Assembly (NCBI GenBank): GCA_963667815.1
Contig: OY764021.1
Length of the DNA stretch: 64,000 bases
Direction: 5' to 3' (one strand)
DNA from: Saccharicrinis sp963667815
GTDB taxonomy: Bacteria; Bacteroidota; Bacteroidia; Bacteroidales; Marinilabiliaceae
In this document: positions 51,596 through 60,667 of the stretch, one piece after another
Numbering within the stretch: position 1 is the stretch's first letter
Layout of the letters: every line of letters starts with the position of its first letter
Program-made: the position numbers and the translations under genes
Notes under the pieces: generated by a model
What the model saw: only the letters and a program-made list of their open reading frames with translations
The model's database searches: none
What the model was told of the DNA's origin: nothing

Positions 51596-54094
51596 CTAAA
51601 ATATTAAAGTTCCAACCTGATAAACTAAAAACGACATGAACCATGCCAAACCTGTTGTATATACAATAGTGAATACAGCCCATTTCCAGGAGCCAGATTC
51701 TCTACTAATTGTAGCAATAACACCTATACAGGGGAAATAAATTAATATAAATACCAAAAAGCTAATGGCAATAATAGGAGTGAACTCATTTTCTCCATCT
51801 TCATTTATAGCTGTTTTAATATTGTTTTTTAAACTGACCTGTTCATCGTCAAGATTTTCATTTTCTCGATGATAAATTACAGCCATTGTACTCACAACAA
51901 CTTCTTTAGCCGCAACACCACTTAAAAGACTTACTCCCATTTTCCAATCAAATCCCAATGGCTTTATGGATGGTTCAATGAACATTCCAATTTTACCAAT
52001 GTATGATTCTCTTTGAAGTTCAGCTCGTTTTGAATTGTTAAGTACTAATATTTCCTTATTGTATTTATTAGTTAAACGTGCAATAGTACTATCTGGTTTA
52101 TCAGATGTTTCTAAACTTTTTTGAAGAGTAGTTATTTCCTCAATTTTATGATCAAATTTATTTGCGATTTCCTCATTTTTAGGGAAATTTTGCAAAAACC
52201 ATATAATTATTGAGGCAATCATAATAATACCACCAACCTTTTTAAGATATTGGCCACCTTTATTCCACATATGGCGTAAGGTAGATTGAAGTGTTGGCAT
52301 TCTGTATGGAGGCAACTCCATAACAAATGGAATATCTTTCTCTTTGAAAATAAACTTCTTAAATAATTTAGCCACTACTATTGCCAGCAAAATACCTAAA
52401 CCATATATTCCAAATAATACAGTTCCTGAATGCTCAGGAAAGAATGCGCCAATAAATAATATATATACAGGTAATCTTGCACTACACGACATAAATGGAT
52501 TGATTAGCATGGTAATCAACCTGTTATTTTTATCTTCGATGGTACGAGTTGCCATTATTGCAGGAACATTACATCCAAATCCCATGATGAGGGGGATGAA
52601 TGATTTACCATGCAAGCCCATTTTGTGCATTAACTTATCCATAATAAATGCAGCACGGGCCATATATCCGGTATCTTCCATAAATGAAATAAAGAAGAAC
52701 AGAATTAATATGTTAGGTAAAAATACAATGACTCCTCCCATACCACTTATTATCCCATCTATGAGCAGATCTTTAAATGGACCTTCGCTCATAGTAGAAC
52801 TCAACCAATTCATGAGAAGCTCTACTCCTGATTCAATCCAACCCATTGGGTATTCACCTAAAGTAAAAGTGGACTGAAACATCAACCACATGAAAAAGAA
52901 AAAGATAGGGAATCCAAAGAGTTTATGAGTTAAAAAGGTATCTAAAATCTCAGATTTCCGAACCCTAACTCTTGGTGATTCTTTGTAGGTTTCCTTTAAA
53001 GCTCCTGCAATAAAACCATATTTGGCATCAGTAATTAAAGTTTCTGTATCCTCATTAATTTCAGTCTCAATTCTTTTTATAGTTTTATCTGTTGCAATTT
53101 TTAATGAAGGAAAATCATTGCTAAGGTAGGCATGCCTACATTCCTTGTCTTTTTCCAGTAATTTAAGAGCAACAAACCTTGGCGATATATTTTTAGGAAC
53201 ACAGTTACATTGCTGAATCTCTTCAACAATTTTAGAAATACCTTTTTCTAATGTTTGCCCATAGTTAATATGAGTGCGTCTTTGGTTGGGTTGTTTATCT
53301 TCATATACGTCAATAATAGTATCAAACAACTTACCAATACCTTGCCTTTTTGAACTCACAGTTGGAACAAAATGCATTCCCAACATGCTACCTAATTTTT
53401 TATAATTGAATTTGTCTCCTTTCTTTTGTAGCTCATCATACATATTTAATGCAGCAACAACTCTAAGATCCATATCAATTAACTGGGTAGTTAAAAATAA
53501 ATTTCTTTCAATATTAGATGAATCAATTACATTTAAAACAATGTCAGGTGATTCTTCTAAAATATGTTTTCTAACAAATAACTCTTCAGGTGAATAGGCT
53601 GATAATGAGTAAGCACCGGGTAAATCAACAATGTTGAATTTATATCCTTTTCTTGAAAAGTTCCCTGACTTTGAATCGATAGTTACTCCACTATAGTTTC
53701 CAACATGTTCTTGTTTACCACATAGGTAGTTAAACATAGTTGTTTTACCACAGTTTGGGTTACCAACCAACGCAACGTTAATGGTTTTTCTTTTCTTAAA
53801 GGCTGATTCTCGTAAAATCTCATCTGTTATAGTTCCTTCAAACTTAACAGGTGCTAAGTGCTTTGCTTCCTCTTTACTAATCACTTCAATCATAGCAGCC
53901 TCACTTCTTCTTAGTGAAACTTTATAATCCATGATTTCATATTCTATGGGATCCTTAAGTGGAGCATTTTTTATCACTTTTACTTTTTTCCCTTTAACGA
54001 AGCCCATCTCTATAATGCGTTTTCTAAACGCACCAAAGCCCTTCACTTTTACAATGACAGCCTCTTCGCTTGTTTTTAATTCAGATAAATTCAT
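51596..54094 (-). CDS. feoB: FeoA-FeoB fusion ferrous iron transporter
   Basis: 832 aa. The N-terminal FeoA-like SH3 domain (about 1-73: LKTSEEAVIVKVKG...GFVKGKKVKVIKNAP) is fused to FeoB. FeoB has G1 GNPNCGKTT (111-119), G3 DLPGAYSL, and the G4 region NMYDEL, then a membrane part with gate segments (GFGCNVPAIMATRT, SCSARLPVYILFIGAF). It imports Fe(II). A fused FeoA is the usual Bacteroidota form. No operator is visible. Confidence 0.95.
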   Translation of the reverse strand: MNLSELKTSEEAVIVKVKGFGAFRKRIIEMGFVKGKKVKVIKNAPLKDPIEYEIMDYKVSLRRSEAAMIEVISKEEAKHLAPVKFEGTITDEILRESAFKKRKTINVALVGNPNCGKTTMFNYLCGKQEHVGNYSGVTIDSKSGNFSRKGYKFNIVDLPGAYSLSAYSPEELFVRKHILEESPDIVLNVIDSSNIERNLFLTTQLIDMDLRVVAALNMYDELQKKGDKFNYKKLGSMLGMHFVPTVSSKRQGIGKLFDTIIDVYEDKQPNQRRTHINYGQTLEKGISKIVEEIQQCNCVPKNISPRFVALKLLEKDKECRHAYLSNDFPSLKIATDKTIKRIETEINEDTETLITDAKYGFIAGALKETYKESPRVRVRKSEILDTFLTHKLFGFPIFFFFMWLMFQSTFTLGEYPMGWIESGVELLMNWLSSTMSEGPFKDLLIDGIISGMGGVIVFLPNILILFFFISFMEDTGYMARAAFIMDKLMHKMGLHGKSFIPLIMGFGCNVPAIMATRTIEDKNNRLITMLINPFMSCSARLPVYILFIGAFFPEHSGTVLFGIYGLGILLAIVVAKLFKKFIFKEKDIPFVMELPPYRMPTLQSTLRHMWNKGGQYLKKVGGIIMIASIIIWFLQNFPKNEEIANKFDHKIEEITTLQKSLETSDKPDSTIARLTNKYNKEILVLNNSKRAELQRESYIGKIGMFIEPSIKPLGFDWKMGVSLLSGVAAKEVVVSTMAVIYHRENENLDDEQVSLKNNIKTAINEDGENEFTPIIAISFLVFILIYFPCIGVIATISRESGSWKWAVFTIVYTTGLAWFMSFLVYQVGTLIF

Positions 54095-54277
54095 CCTATA
54101 AAGGGTAAAAATTTAAGTGTATAATTTAAAATAGTAAGCAAAAATAAAGGTATACCTCCATTTTGCCAATACCTACATGTTGGGATTTTTATTAAAAATA
54201 GTTATGAATATAAGAGGAGTGTAAAGATAGAATCTTTTTTTTATGTTAGAAAGAATGCAAATTATTACTTTTGTAGT

Positions 54278-55051
54278 ATGAATGAACAGGAGCCAGATTT
54301 AAATAAAGTATATCAAAAGATACAGGAGTTGCTGTCAAAAAAAGGCCAGGCAATTACTGTTCTTGAGGAGCAGGTTGATGTGGAAATGCAAAGAGAGTAC
54401 TTTAATTTCTCCAAAGAACTGAGCAAAAATCTTGATAAGAATTTAGTTTTAAAAGAAAAGGATTTACTTTTTGAAGAAACTACTTCTTATGAAAAGAAAA
54501 AAGAACTGCTTTCTTCATTAGCTAAAATTGACAATCCCGAAGCTTTTAGAGCTATTGAAACTTATAAAGATATTAATGATGAAGAGTTAAAACAGTGGAC
54601 AACTTTAGCCATTCAGGAATCCAAAATGGTACTTGAAACTTCATTGTTGGGAGAAGCGCCAATATTTATATCCACGGGTTTAGGTGGCAGAGGCAATAAA
54701 TTGCGTTATTTTGTGGTTTTGGTTCATAACGAAGCACAAGATTTTCTTGAGTGGCAGCAATCATTAGTGCAAAAGGAGTTAGATTATGCCATTAAGGAAG
54801 TAGAGGGAGAAACTGAAAGTATAGAATTTGATGTTGATAGAGTACTTGTGAAAGCGCTTTTACCAATAGATAAGAGTGTAAAAGATGTTTTTACAAAGGC
54901 TATTAATGAGTGTAATGAGTTAGGAAACTTTTTAATGAGATCCTTTATTGTAACCAATATTAAAATTTTGGATTCAGCAGAAATTGATAAGTTAGTTCAG
55001 GAATACAGAACAAAGGATAAAGATACAGAAGCACCAGAGTCTGAAGCATAA
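54278..55051 (+). CDS. conserved hypothetical protein
   Basis: 257 aa, soluble. Helical N-terminal half with two Lys/Glu-rich coiled-coil-like stretches (about 8-85), then an alpha/beta C-terminal half (IFISTGLGGRGNKLRYFVVLVHNEAQDFLEWQQSLV, FDVDRVLVKALLPIDKSVKDVFTKAINECNELG). No known domain. A -7-like TACTTTTG lies just upstream. It converges with the PUR gene on a shared terminator. Confidence 0.7.
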   Translation: MNEQEPDLNKVYQKIQELLSKKGQAITVLEEQVDVEMQREYFNFSKELSKNLDKNLVLKEKDLLFEETTSYEKKKELLSSLAKIDNPEAFRAIETYKDINDEELKQWTTLAIQESKMVLETSLLGEAPIFISTGLGGRGNKLRYFVVLVHNEAQDFLEWQQSLVQKELDYAIKEVEGETESIEFDVDRVLVKALLPIDKSVKDVFTKAINECNELGNFLMRSFIVTNIKILDSAEIDKLVQEYRTKDKDTEAPESEA

Positions 55052-55052
55052 A

Positions 55053-55078
55053 AAAAGCCACTTGAAAAAGTGGCTTTT
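55053..55078. terminator. bidirectional terminator
   Basis: AAAAGCCACTT pairs with AAGTGGCTTTT around a short loop. It separates the two convergent genes, with A/T runs on both sides. Confidence 0.8.
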
Positions 55079-55097
55079 AATATATTAGTGTAAAAAA

Positions 55098-55472
55098 TTA
55101 TTCTGCTAAATCTTCGAATTCAACGTTAGTATATTCCCGAGCACCAATTGCTTCCACTAATTCTTCTTCTGCATCATATTCATCAACTGCAGGTTGGTTT
55201 TGTCGAATGTAATCTACTACTTCCTGTAATCCATCAGCAAATTTCTCAAAGTCTTCTTTGTAAAGAAAAATTTTGTGTTTTTCAAAATGAAATCTTCCAT
55301 CATTTTCAAACTTCTTTTTGCTTTCAGTAATAGTTAGGTAATAGTCATTTTTGCGAGTCGCTTTTACATCAAAAAAGTAGGTTCTTTTTCCGGCTCTAAC
55401 AGCTTTAGAAAAGATTTCTTCTCTGTCGTTCTTATCAAAGCCTTCTCTTTTCTCATATCCTTCCATCATCAA
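55098..55472 (-). CDS. PUR-family DNA/RNA-binding protein
   Basis: 124 aa. One PUR repeat: KAVRAGKRTYFFDVKATRKNDYYLTITESKKK ... FHFEKHKIFLYKEDFEKFADGLQEVVDYIRQ (about 22-97), then an acidic tail. This family (formerly DUF3276) forms PUR-type dimers and binds single-stranded nucleic acid in Borrelia and Bacteroidota. The first three codons are all ATG, so the exact start is ambiguous. Confidence 0.9.
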   Translation of the reverse strand: MMMEGYEKREGFDKNDREEIFSKAVRAGKRTYFFDVKATRKNDYYLTITESKKKFENDGRFHFEKHKIFLYKEDFEKFADGLQEVVDYIRQNQPAVDEYDAEEELVEAIGAREYTNVEFEDLAE

Positions 55473-55822
55473 ATTGTTTGTTATTTTGATAAAAATTTAC
55501 TGATTTTGTTTGCCTTTCAAAAGTGGGAAATATTTTTGAATTATTCTACTGTTTTATCAAAAAAAACTATTGTAAATATATATGTCGCATATATATTGCA
55601 TGTTTTTAAGGGTGAAGGCCTTGTAAATAAAGGGTTCTAAATAAAAAAAACTTTTTTGCTTTAAAAACGTATTCAACCTAACAAAATCTTATGTTACGAA
55701 TTGAATTGGTGTTTGCAAAAAATAATGATGTGAATAAATTGTAAAAAATCATTTTTTTGTGGTTCGAATATAAAAAAGACCTATTTTTGCGACAGTGATT
55801 AATATAAAAAGTTCTTTGAAGA
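55473..55822. other. divergent promoter region between PUR gene and nusB
   Basis: 350 AT-rich bases. A perfect palindrome lies at 55575-55597. A TATTTTTG -7-like box for nusB (55782-55789) has TTG 22 bases upstream, longer than the usual 19. Nothing else was recognised. Confidence 0.45.
55575..55597. repeat. 23-bp perfect palindrome
   Basis: AATATATATG-TCG-CATATATATT, a 10-bp perfect stem in the PUR/nusB divergent region. Candidate operator or cruciform. Confidence 0.5.
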
Positions 55823-56758
55823 ATGTTAAACAGAAGACTACTTAGAGTTAAAGTGATGCAAGTATTGTATGCTCACTATCAAAATAGTGATACATCTATT
55901 CAAAACTCTGAAAAGGAAATGTTCCATAGTATCTCGAAATCTCTTGATTTATATTATTTATATATCTTGTTGCTTCTTGAATTAAGGGATTACGCCATAG
56001 GAAGAATTGAGTTTGCCAAAAATAAAAAGACGGCCTCAAGTGAAGAGAAAAATCCTAATACCAAGTTTGTTACAAATAAAGTGTTTAGTAAACTGGCGGA
56101 TAATAAAGATGTACAAAAGTACATTGATCAAAATGGAAATAACTGGTCTAATTATCCTGAGACTATTAAAAGTTTATACAACGACATCACAACATCACAA
56201 CAGTATCAAGATTATTTAGCAAAAAAAGAATCATCATTTGATGCCGACAAAAAGTTTGTAATCAAATTATTGGAGAAGGTGATTGCTTATCATGAACCTT
56301 TATATCCAACATTTGAGGAGCAAAGTATTTATTGGAATGATGAAATTGAATTTGTGCTTAGTATGGTTGTAAAAACTGTAAAAAGCATGGAAGAAGGTGA
56401 TGCTGCTGAATTAATGGGAGAGTTTAAGGATGAAGAGGATCGTGATTTTGTAAAAGACTTATTCAGAAAAGCTGCTGTTAATAAAGAGGAATACAGAGAA
56501 CTTATTGATAAATATGCTAAAAACTGGGAATTAGACCGAGTGGCATTTATGGATGTAGTTTTAATGCAGATCGCTTTAGCTGAGTTAACTCAGTTTCCAA
56601 ATATTCCTATTAAAGTTACAATGAACGAATACATCGAAATAGCAAAACATTATTCAACCGAAAAGAGTGGTGTTTTTATTAATGGTGTATTGGATAAAGC
56701 TATTGTTGATTTAACCAACGATAAAAAAATTAAAAAATCGGGTAAAGGTCTGGCATAA
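55823..56758 (+). CDS. nusB: transcription antitermination factor NusB (long form)
   Basis: 311 aa. The NusB fold sits at the C-terminus (about 200-300: DRVAFMDVVLMQIALAELTQFPNIPIKVTMNEYIEIAKHYSTEKSGVFINGVLDKAI). An N-terminal extension starts with LRVKVMQVLYAHYQ, separated by an insertion. The length is normal for Bacteroidota NusB. It acts in rRNA antitermination with NusE. First gene of a housekeeping run (DUF1573, yajC, YbbR, coaE). Confidence 0.93.
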   Translation: MLNRRLLRVKVMQVLYAHYQNSDTSIQNSEKEMFHSISKSLDLYYLYILLLLELRDYAIGRIEFAKNKKTASSEEKNPNTKFVTNKVFSKLADNKDVQKYIDQNGNNWSNYPETIKSLYNDITTSQQYQDYLAKKESSFDADKKFVIKLLEKVIAYHEPLYPTFEEQSIYWNDEIEFVLSMVVKTVKSMEEGDAAELMGEFKDEEDRDFVKDLFRKAAVNKEEYRELIDKYAKNWELDRVAFMDVVLMQIALAELTQFPNIPIKVTMNEYIEIAKHYSTEKSGVFINGVLDKAIVDLTNDKKIKKSGKGLA

Positions 56759-56761
56759 ACT

Positions 56762-57175
56762 ATGATTAGATTTTATCAATTTCTTTTTTATCTATTGGTA
56801 GTTATTTTAGTAGGATGTAATCCCGCCAAAAGTAATGAAGCATCAGTAAATAAAAAATATGCAATTACAACTGCAAAATTTGATAAGTTAATTCATAACT
56901 TTGGAAAGATTACTCAAGGAGAAACAGTAGGTTGTTATTATAAAGTAACGAATACTGGTAAAACACCTTTGGTAATATATAATGTAAAACCAGGATGCGG
57001 GTGTACAACAGCCAAATTTCCCAAAACTCCAATTGCGCCTGGCGAAATTGGAGAAATTGAAATCAGATTTGATACCAGAGGTTTTTCAGGTAATCAATAC
57101 AAAGTAATCAGGGTTGATGCCAATATTGAAAAAAAATCGAAAGAGTTGGCTATAACAGCCAATGTTATTAATTAG
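56762..57175 (+). CDS. DUF1573 lipoprotein
   Basis: 137 aa. Lipobox ILVGC (Cys19). DUF1573 Ig-like domain with HNFGKITQGETV ... FKVTNTGKTPL-type strands and the GCGCTT motif (about 80-85). Commonly found next to yajC in Bacteroidota. Probably a periplasmic structural or accessory lipoprotein. It starts 3 bases after the nusB stop. Confidence 0.88.
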   Translation: MIRFYQFLFYLLVVILVGCNPAKSNEASVNKKYAITTAKFDKLIHNFGKITQGETVGCYYKVTNTGKTPLVIYNVKPGCGCTTAKFPKTPIAPGEIGEIEIRFDTRGFSGNQYKVIRVDANIEKKSKELAITANVIN

Positions 57176-57191
57176 ATAAATTAGTTTAAAA

Positions 57192-57506
57192 ATGAACTTA
57201 CAAGCATTATTTTTACAACAACAAGCCGCAGGTGGCCAATATCAGTTTTTTATCATGATGGGACTACTTATTGTAGTATTTTATTTCTTCATGATTCGTC
57301 CACAACAAAAGCGTCAAAAACAATTACGTCAATATCGTGAGGCATTAAAAAAAGGTGATAAAGTAATCACAACTGGTGGTATTTACGGTAAAGTATCAGA
57401 AGTAAAAGAAACTTATATTAATGTAGAGATCTCAAATGGCGTTGTAATTAAAATTGATAAGTCTGCTATCATTATGGATATGTCAGATGCGCAGCCAAAA
57501 CGCTAA
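57192..57506 (+). CDS. yajC: preprotein translocase subunit YajC
   Basis: 104 aa. One transmembrane helix (about 18-36) then the family segment FFMIRPQQKRQKQLRQYREALKKGDKVITTGGIYGKV. It associates with SecDF of the Sec machinery. Followed by a terminator. Confidence 0.95.
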   Translation: MNLQALFLQQQAAGGQYQFFIMMGLLIVVFYFFMIRPQQKRQKQLRQYREALKKGDKVITTGGIYGKVSEVKETYINVEISNGVVIKIDKSAIIMDMSDAQPKR

Positions 57507-57524
57507 AAGAATATTTTTTTTTAT

Positions 57525-57560
57525 AAAGCCAATAACTATATTTGATGGTTATTGGCTTTT
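57525..57560 (+). terminator. terminator after yajC
   Basis: AAGCCAATAAC pairs with GTTATTGGCTT across an 11-base loop, followed by TTG TTATTTT. Confidence 0.8.
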
Positions 57561-57592
57561 GTTATTTTATGGCAGTATATAAGAACTAATGT

Positions 57593-58618
57593 ATGGCAAT
57601 TAATACTTTAAAAAATATATTAAATAACTATTTTTCTAAAACTAAGGAGTTGTTACTTAGTTTAAAGAATAATAGGGATTTATTAGTTTTCCTTGTTTTT
57701 TTATTGCTGTCAACAGGTTTGTGGTTTTTGAATGCTTTACGAAAAGATTTTGTTACAACCATTGAATATCCTGTAAAATATAGTGACTTTCCTGAAGATT
57801 TTATTTTGCTGGGAGAGCCACAAACTCAAGTTCAACTAAAGATTCGTTCCTTGGGATATAATATTTTGCCTTATCATTTTGGTAAAGTTATTTCTCCGGA
57901 AGATTTACGTGTTTCCGCATTTAAAAGAATGCGCAAAGGAAATGCAGAAGGTGCATATATTTTAACCAGGGAGTTAAAGAATATGTTTACAAGGAATCTG
58001 ACTAACGGTATTGACTTATTAGAGATTTATCCGGATACATTATTTGTATTGTTTGAAAAGAAAGAAAGGAAAAAAGTACCTGTAAGGTTTCAATCGCAAC
58101 TAAAATTTAAACCTCAATATTATCAATCCGGAAATATTAAAATAAAACCTGATAGTGTTGAGATATCAGGACCTTCGACCTTAATTGATACATTAGATTA
58201 TGTATCTACCGAAAACAAAGTATTTGAAGAATTAAGTGACTCGTTAGTTAGAAATGTTTCTTTAGTAACTAATAAAAAAATACAAGTTAGCCCGGGAAGA
58301 GTTGTAGTATCAATACCTGTAGAACCTTATACAGAAAAGGTACTTAACATTCCATTAAAAATGGTTAATGTACCAGATAGCTTACGCTTAAAGTGTTTCC
58401 CTTCAGAAATTAAGGTTTCGTTTACTGTTGCGGTAAGTAAATTTAATGATGTGTCAAGCGCTGATTTTAATGCTTTGGTTGACTTTAATACAAATACTTC
58501 AAATACATTGCCCGACAGGTTAAAAGTGAAAATCACAGATATGCCCCAGGGAGTTAAAAATGTTGATTACTCACCTCTTTTTGTAGAATGTTTATTTGAA
58601 AAATCAAATGGTAAATGA
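57593..58618 (+). CDS. YbbR-like (CdaR-like) domain protein
   Basis: 341 aa. One N-terminal transmembrane helix (about 30-48), then YbbR-like beta domains (segments VPVRFQSQLKFKPQYYQSGNIKIKPDSVEISGP, VSIPVEPYTEKVLNIPLKMVNVP). In Firmicutes YbbR/CdaR binds a diadenylate cyclase. Here the partner is not in the window. It overlaps coaE by 4 bases. Confidence 0.82.
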   Translation: MAINTLKNILNNYFSKTKELLLSLKNNRDLLVFLVFLLLSTGLWFLNALRKDFVTTIEYPVKYSDFPEDFILLGEPQTQVQLKIRSLGYNILPYHFGKVISPEDLRVSAFKRMRKGNAEGAYILTRELKNMFTRNLTNGIDLLEIYPDTLFVLFEKKERKKVPVRFQSQLKFKPQYYQSGNIKIKPDSVEISGPSTLIDTLDYVSTENKVFEELSDSLVRNVSLVTNKKIQVSPGRVVVSIPVEPYTEKVLNIPLKMVNVPDSLRLKCFPSEIKVSFTVAVSKFNDVSSADFNALVDFNTNTSNTLPDRLKVKITDMPQGVKNVDYSPLFVECLFEKSNGK

Positions 58619-59202
58619 TAAATGTAGGAATAACCGGTGGGATAGGAAGTGGTAAAAGTACGGTTTGTAAAATTTTTGAAACACTAAAAATTCCTGTTTA
58701 TTATGCTGATTGGCACGCTCGTATATTAAGTGATACGCATCCTGATATTGTATTAGGTGTTACAAAATTGTTAGGTGATTCTATTTACCAGTCAGGTAAA
58801 ATGGATCGGAAAAAGGTTGGTGAGATAGTATTTAATGACAAGGAAAAATTGAATGCTTTGAATCAAATTATTCATCCAGTTGTTGCCGAACATTTTGAAG
58901 AGTGGAAGGAGAAGCATAATGATTATCCTTATATACTAAAAGAAGCTGCTATTTTATTTGAAAGTGGCGCCTATAAACAGGTTGATCAAATAATTACCGT
59001 TGTTGCCCCGGTTGATTTGCGGATTGATCGGGTGGTTAAGCGAGATGGGATTAGTAGAGAAGATGTTCTATCAAGAATTAATAACCAGATGAAAGACGAA
59101 GATAAAGTAAAACAGTCAGATTATGTTATTTATTGTAATGATATAGATTTGGTGATTACTCAGGTTCTTAAAATTCATCATTCACTGATTAATAAGGATT
59201 AA
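58615..59202 (+). CDS. coaE: dephospho-CoA kinase
   Basis: 195 aa. P-loop GGIGSGKST (8-16), then DWHARIL, the CoA-binding LNQIIHPVVAEHF and the lid region LRIDRVVKRDGISREDVLSRINNQ. It phosphorylates dephospho-CoA in the last step of CoA synthesis. Its start ATGATAA overlaps the YbbR stop. Confidence 0.95.
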   Translation: MINVGITGGIGSGKSTVCKIFETLKIPVYYADWHARILSDTHPDIVLGVTKLLGDSIYQSGKMDRKKVGEIVFNDKEKLNALNQIIHPVVAEHFEEWKEKHNDYPYILKEAAILFESGAYKQVDQIITVVAPVDLRIDRVVKRDGISREDVLSRINNQMKDEDKVKQSDYVIYCNDIDLVITQVLKIHHSLINKD

Positions 59203-59240
59203 AATATAAATGATAGCCCAATAAAAATATATTTAAACGC

Positions 59241-59972
59241 ATGAAAAACTTTAAAATTTCAGGTTCTTCGCTTTTAGGAGCCGGTTTAGGATGGTGGTTT
59301 TTAGGTCCGGTTGGAGCAGTGTTAGGTTTTGTGGTTGGAACACTGGCCGATAATTTATCACCTGAGGATATTGCTGGAGCTAAAGGGAATCCCAGGGATG
59401 GTTTTGTGGCTTCATTAATGGTTTTAATAGCTGCTGTTATGAAAGCAGATGGCAAAGTTGTTAAAGCAGAGTTAGATTATGTAAAGAATTACCTGGTACG
59501 TTCACTTGGTGAACAAAAATCAGCTCAGGCCTTATTGATGTTGAGGGATATCCTAAAAAGAAATATACCGGTTAATGAAGTTTGCTACCAAATAAAAACA
59601 CATGTAGATTATAATTCGAGAGTTGAATTAACACATATGTTATTTGGTGTTGCTAATGCTGATGGTCAAATTCCTCAAAGTGAAATTAATATTATTCGTC
59701 AGATAGCTTATGGATTAGGGGTTTCTACACCAGATTTTGAATCCCTTTTAAATATGTATGCTAAAAATACCGAGTCAGCGTATAAAATTTTAGAAATTGA
59801 TTCAAATGCATCAGACGAAGACGTGAAAAAGGCCTACCGAAAAATGGCTATTAAATTTCATCCGGATAAAGTGGCGCATTTAGGAGAGGAGTTTCAGGCA
59901 TCAGCTAAAGAGAAGTTTCAGAAAGTAAATCAGGCTTTTGAAGCGATTAAAAAGGAAAGAGGGATAAAATAA
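59241..59972 (+). CDS. TerB-DnaJ domain protein (DjlA-like)
   Basis: 243 aa. An N-terminal Gly-rich hydrophobic segment (about 8-38), a TerB-like helical domain (about 50-150) and a C-terminal J domain (about 175-240) with HPD in IKFHPDKVAH. A membrane-associated co-chaperone of DnaK, like DjlA. It lies 38 bases after coaE. Confidence 0.9.
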   Translation: MKNFKISGSSLLGAGLGWWFLGPVGAVLGFVVGTLADNLSPEDIAGAKGNPRDGFVASLMVLIAAVMKADGKVVKAELDYVKNYLVRSLGEQKSAQALLMLRDILKRNIPVNEVCYQIKTHVDYNSRVELTHMLFGVANADGQIPQSEINIIRQIAYGLGVSTPDFESLLNMYAKNTESAYKILEIDSNASDEDVKKAYRKMAIKFHPDKVAHLGEEFQASAKEKFQKVNQAFEAIKKERGIK

Positions 59973-60159
59973 ATACCAACTTACCTATAAAGAATCAAAG
60001 GTTGGATGTACTTAACGGATAAGAAATTTGAATATGTTTAAAAATTATTTTAAAACATATTTTAAGTTTATACTAATCTGTTATTTTTGCACTTGAAAAT
60101 TTAAACAATCAGACAGTTGCTTTGGCAACAAAATTGAAAACTGGGAAAAAAGAATTGTA

Positions 60160-60591
60160 ATGAGCGAAATGTTAAAAGGTATATTGGCTGTTTCTGGTCA
60201 GGGTGGATTATTTAAGATTGTATCTCAGGCTAAGAATAGCATTATTGTAGAGTCATTAGTTGATGGTAAAAGAATGCCAGCTTATGCTACTTCAAGAATT
60301 AGTGCATTGGAAGATATTTCAATCTTTACTGAAGATGGCGATGTAAAGCTATATGATGTTTTTAAAAATATATCAGAAAAAGAAGATGGTGGACAGGCTA
60401 TCAGTCACAAAGCTTCTGCAAATGAGTTGAAAAAGTATTTTAATGAAATTCTTCCAGACTATGATCAGGATAGAGTTTATGTTTCTGATATGAAAAAAGT
60501 GATTCAGTGGTATAACTTATTACAAGAGAAGGAAGTATTGAACTTTACTGAAGAAGAAGCTGCTGAAGAAGAAGTAAAAAGTGAAGACTAA
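60160..60591 (+). CDS. DUF5606 protein
   Basis: 143 aa, soluble. N-terminal LKGILAVSGQGGLFKIVSQAKNSIIVESLVDGKRMPAYATSRISALEDISIFTEDGDV is a Sm-like beta domain, followed by a helical part (ANELKKYFNEILPDYDQDRVYVSDMKKVIQWYNLL) and an acidic tail. A conserved Bacteroidota family, function unknown. Confidence 0.88.
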   Translation: MSEMLKGILAVSGQGGLFKIVSQAKNSIIVESLVDGKRMPAYATSRISALEDISIFTEDGDVKLYDVFKNISEKEDGGQAISHKASANELKKYFNEILPDYDQDRVYVSDMKKVIQWYNLLQEKEVLNFTEEEAAEEEVKSED

Positions 60592-60611
60592 TAATAGTTA
60601 AGTTACAATAT

Positions 60612-60645
60612 AAAAAAAGTGAGGCTGTTTAGTCTCACTTTTTTT
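60612..60645. terminator. bidirectional terminator
   Basis: AAAAAAAGTGAG pairs with CTCACTTTTTTT around a 10-base loop between the convergent DUF5606 and phytase genes. Confidence 0.85.
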
Positions 60646-60667
60646 ATTGTCTTTGATCTATGTAAAT

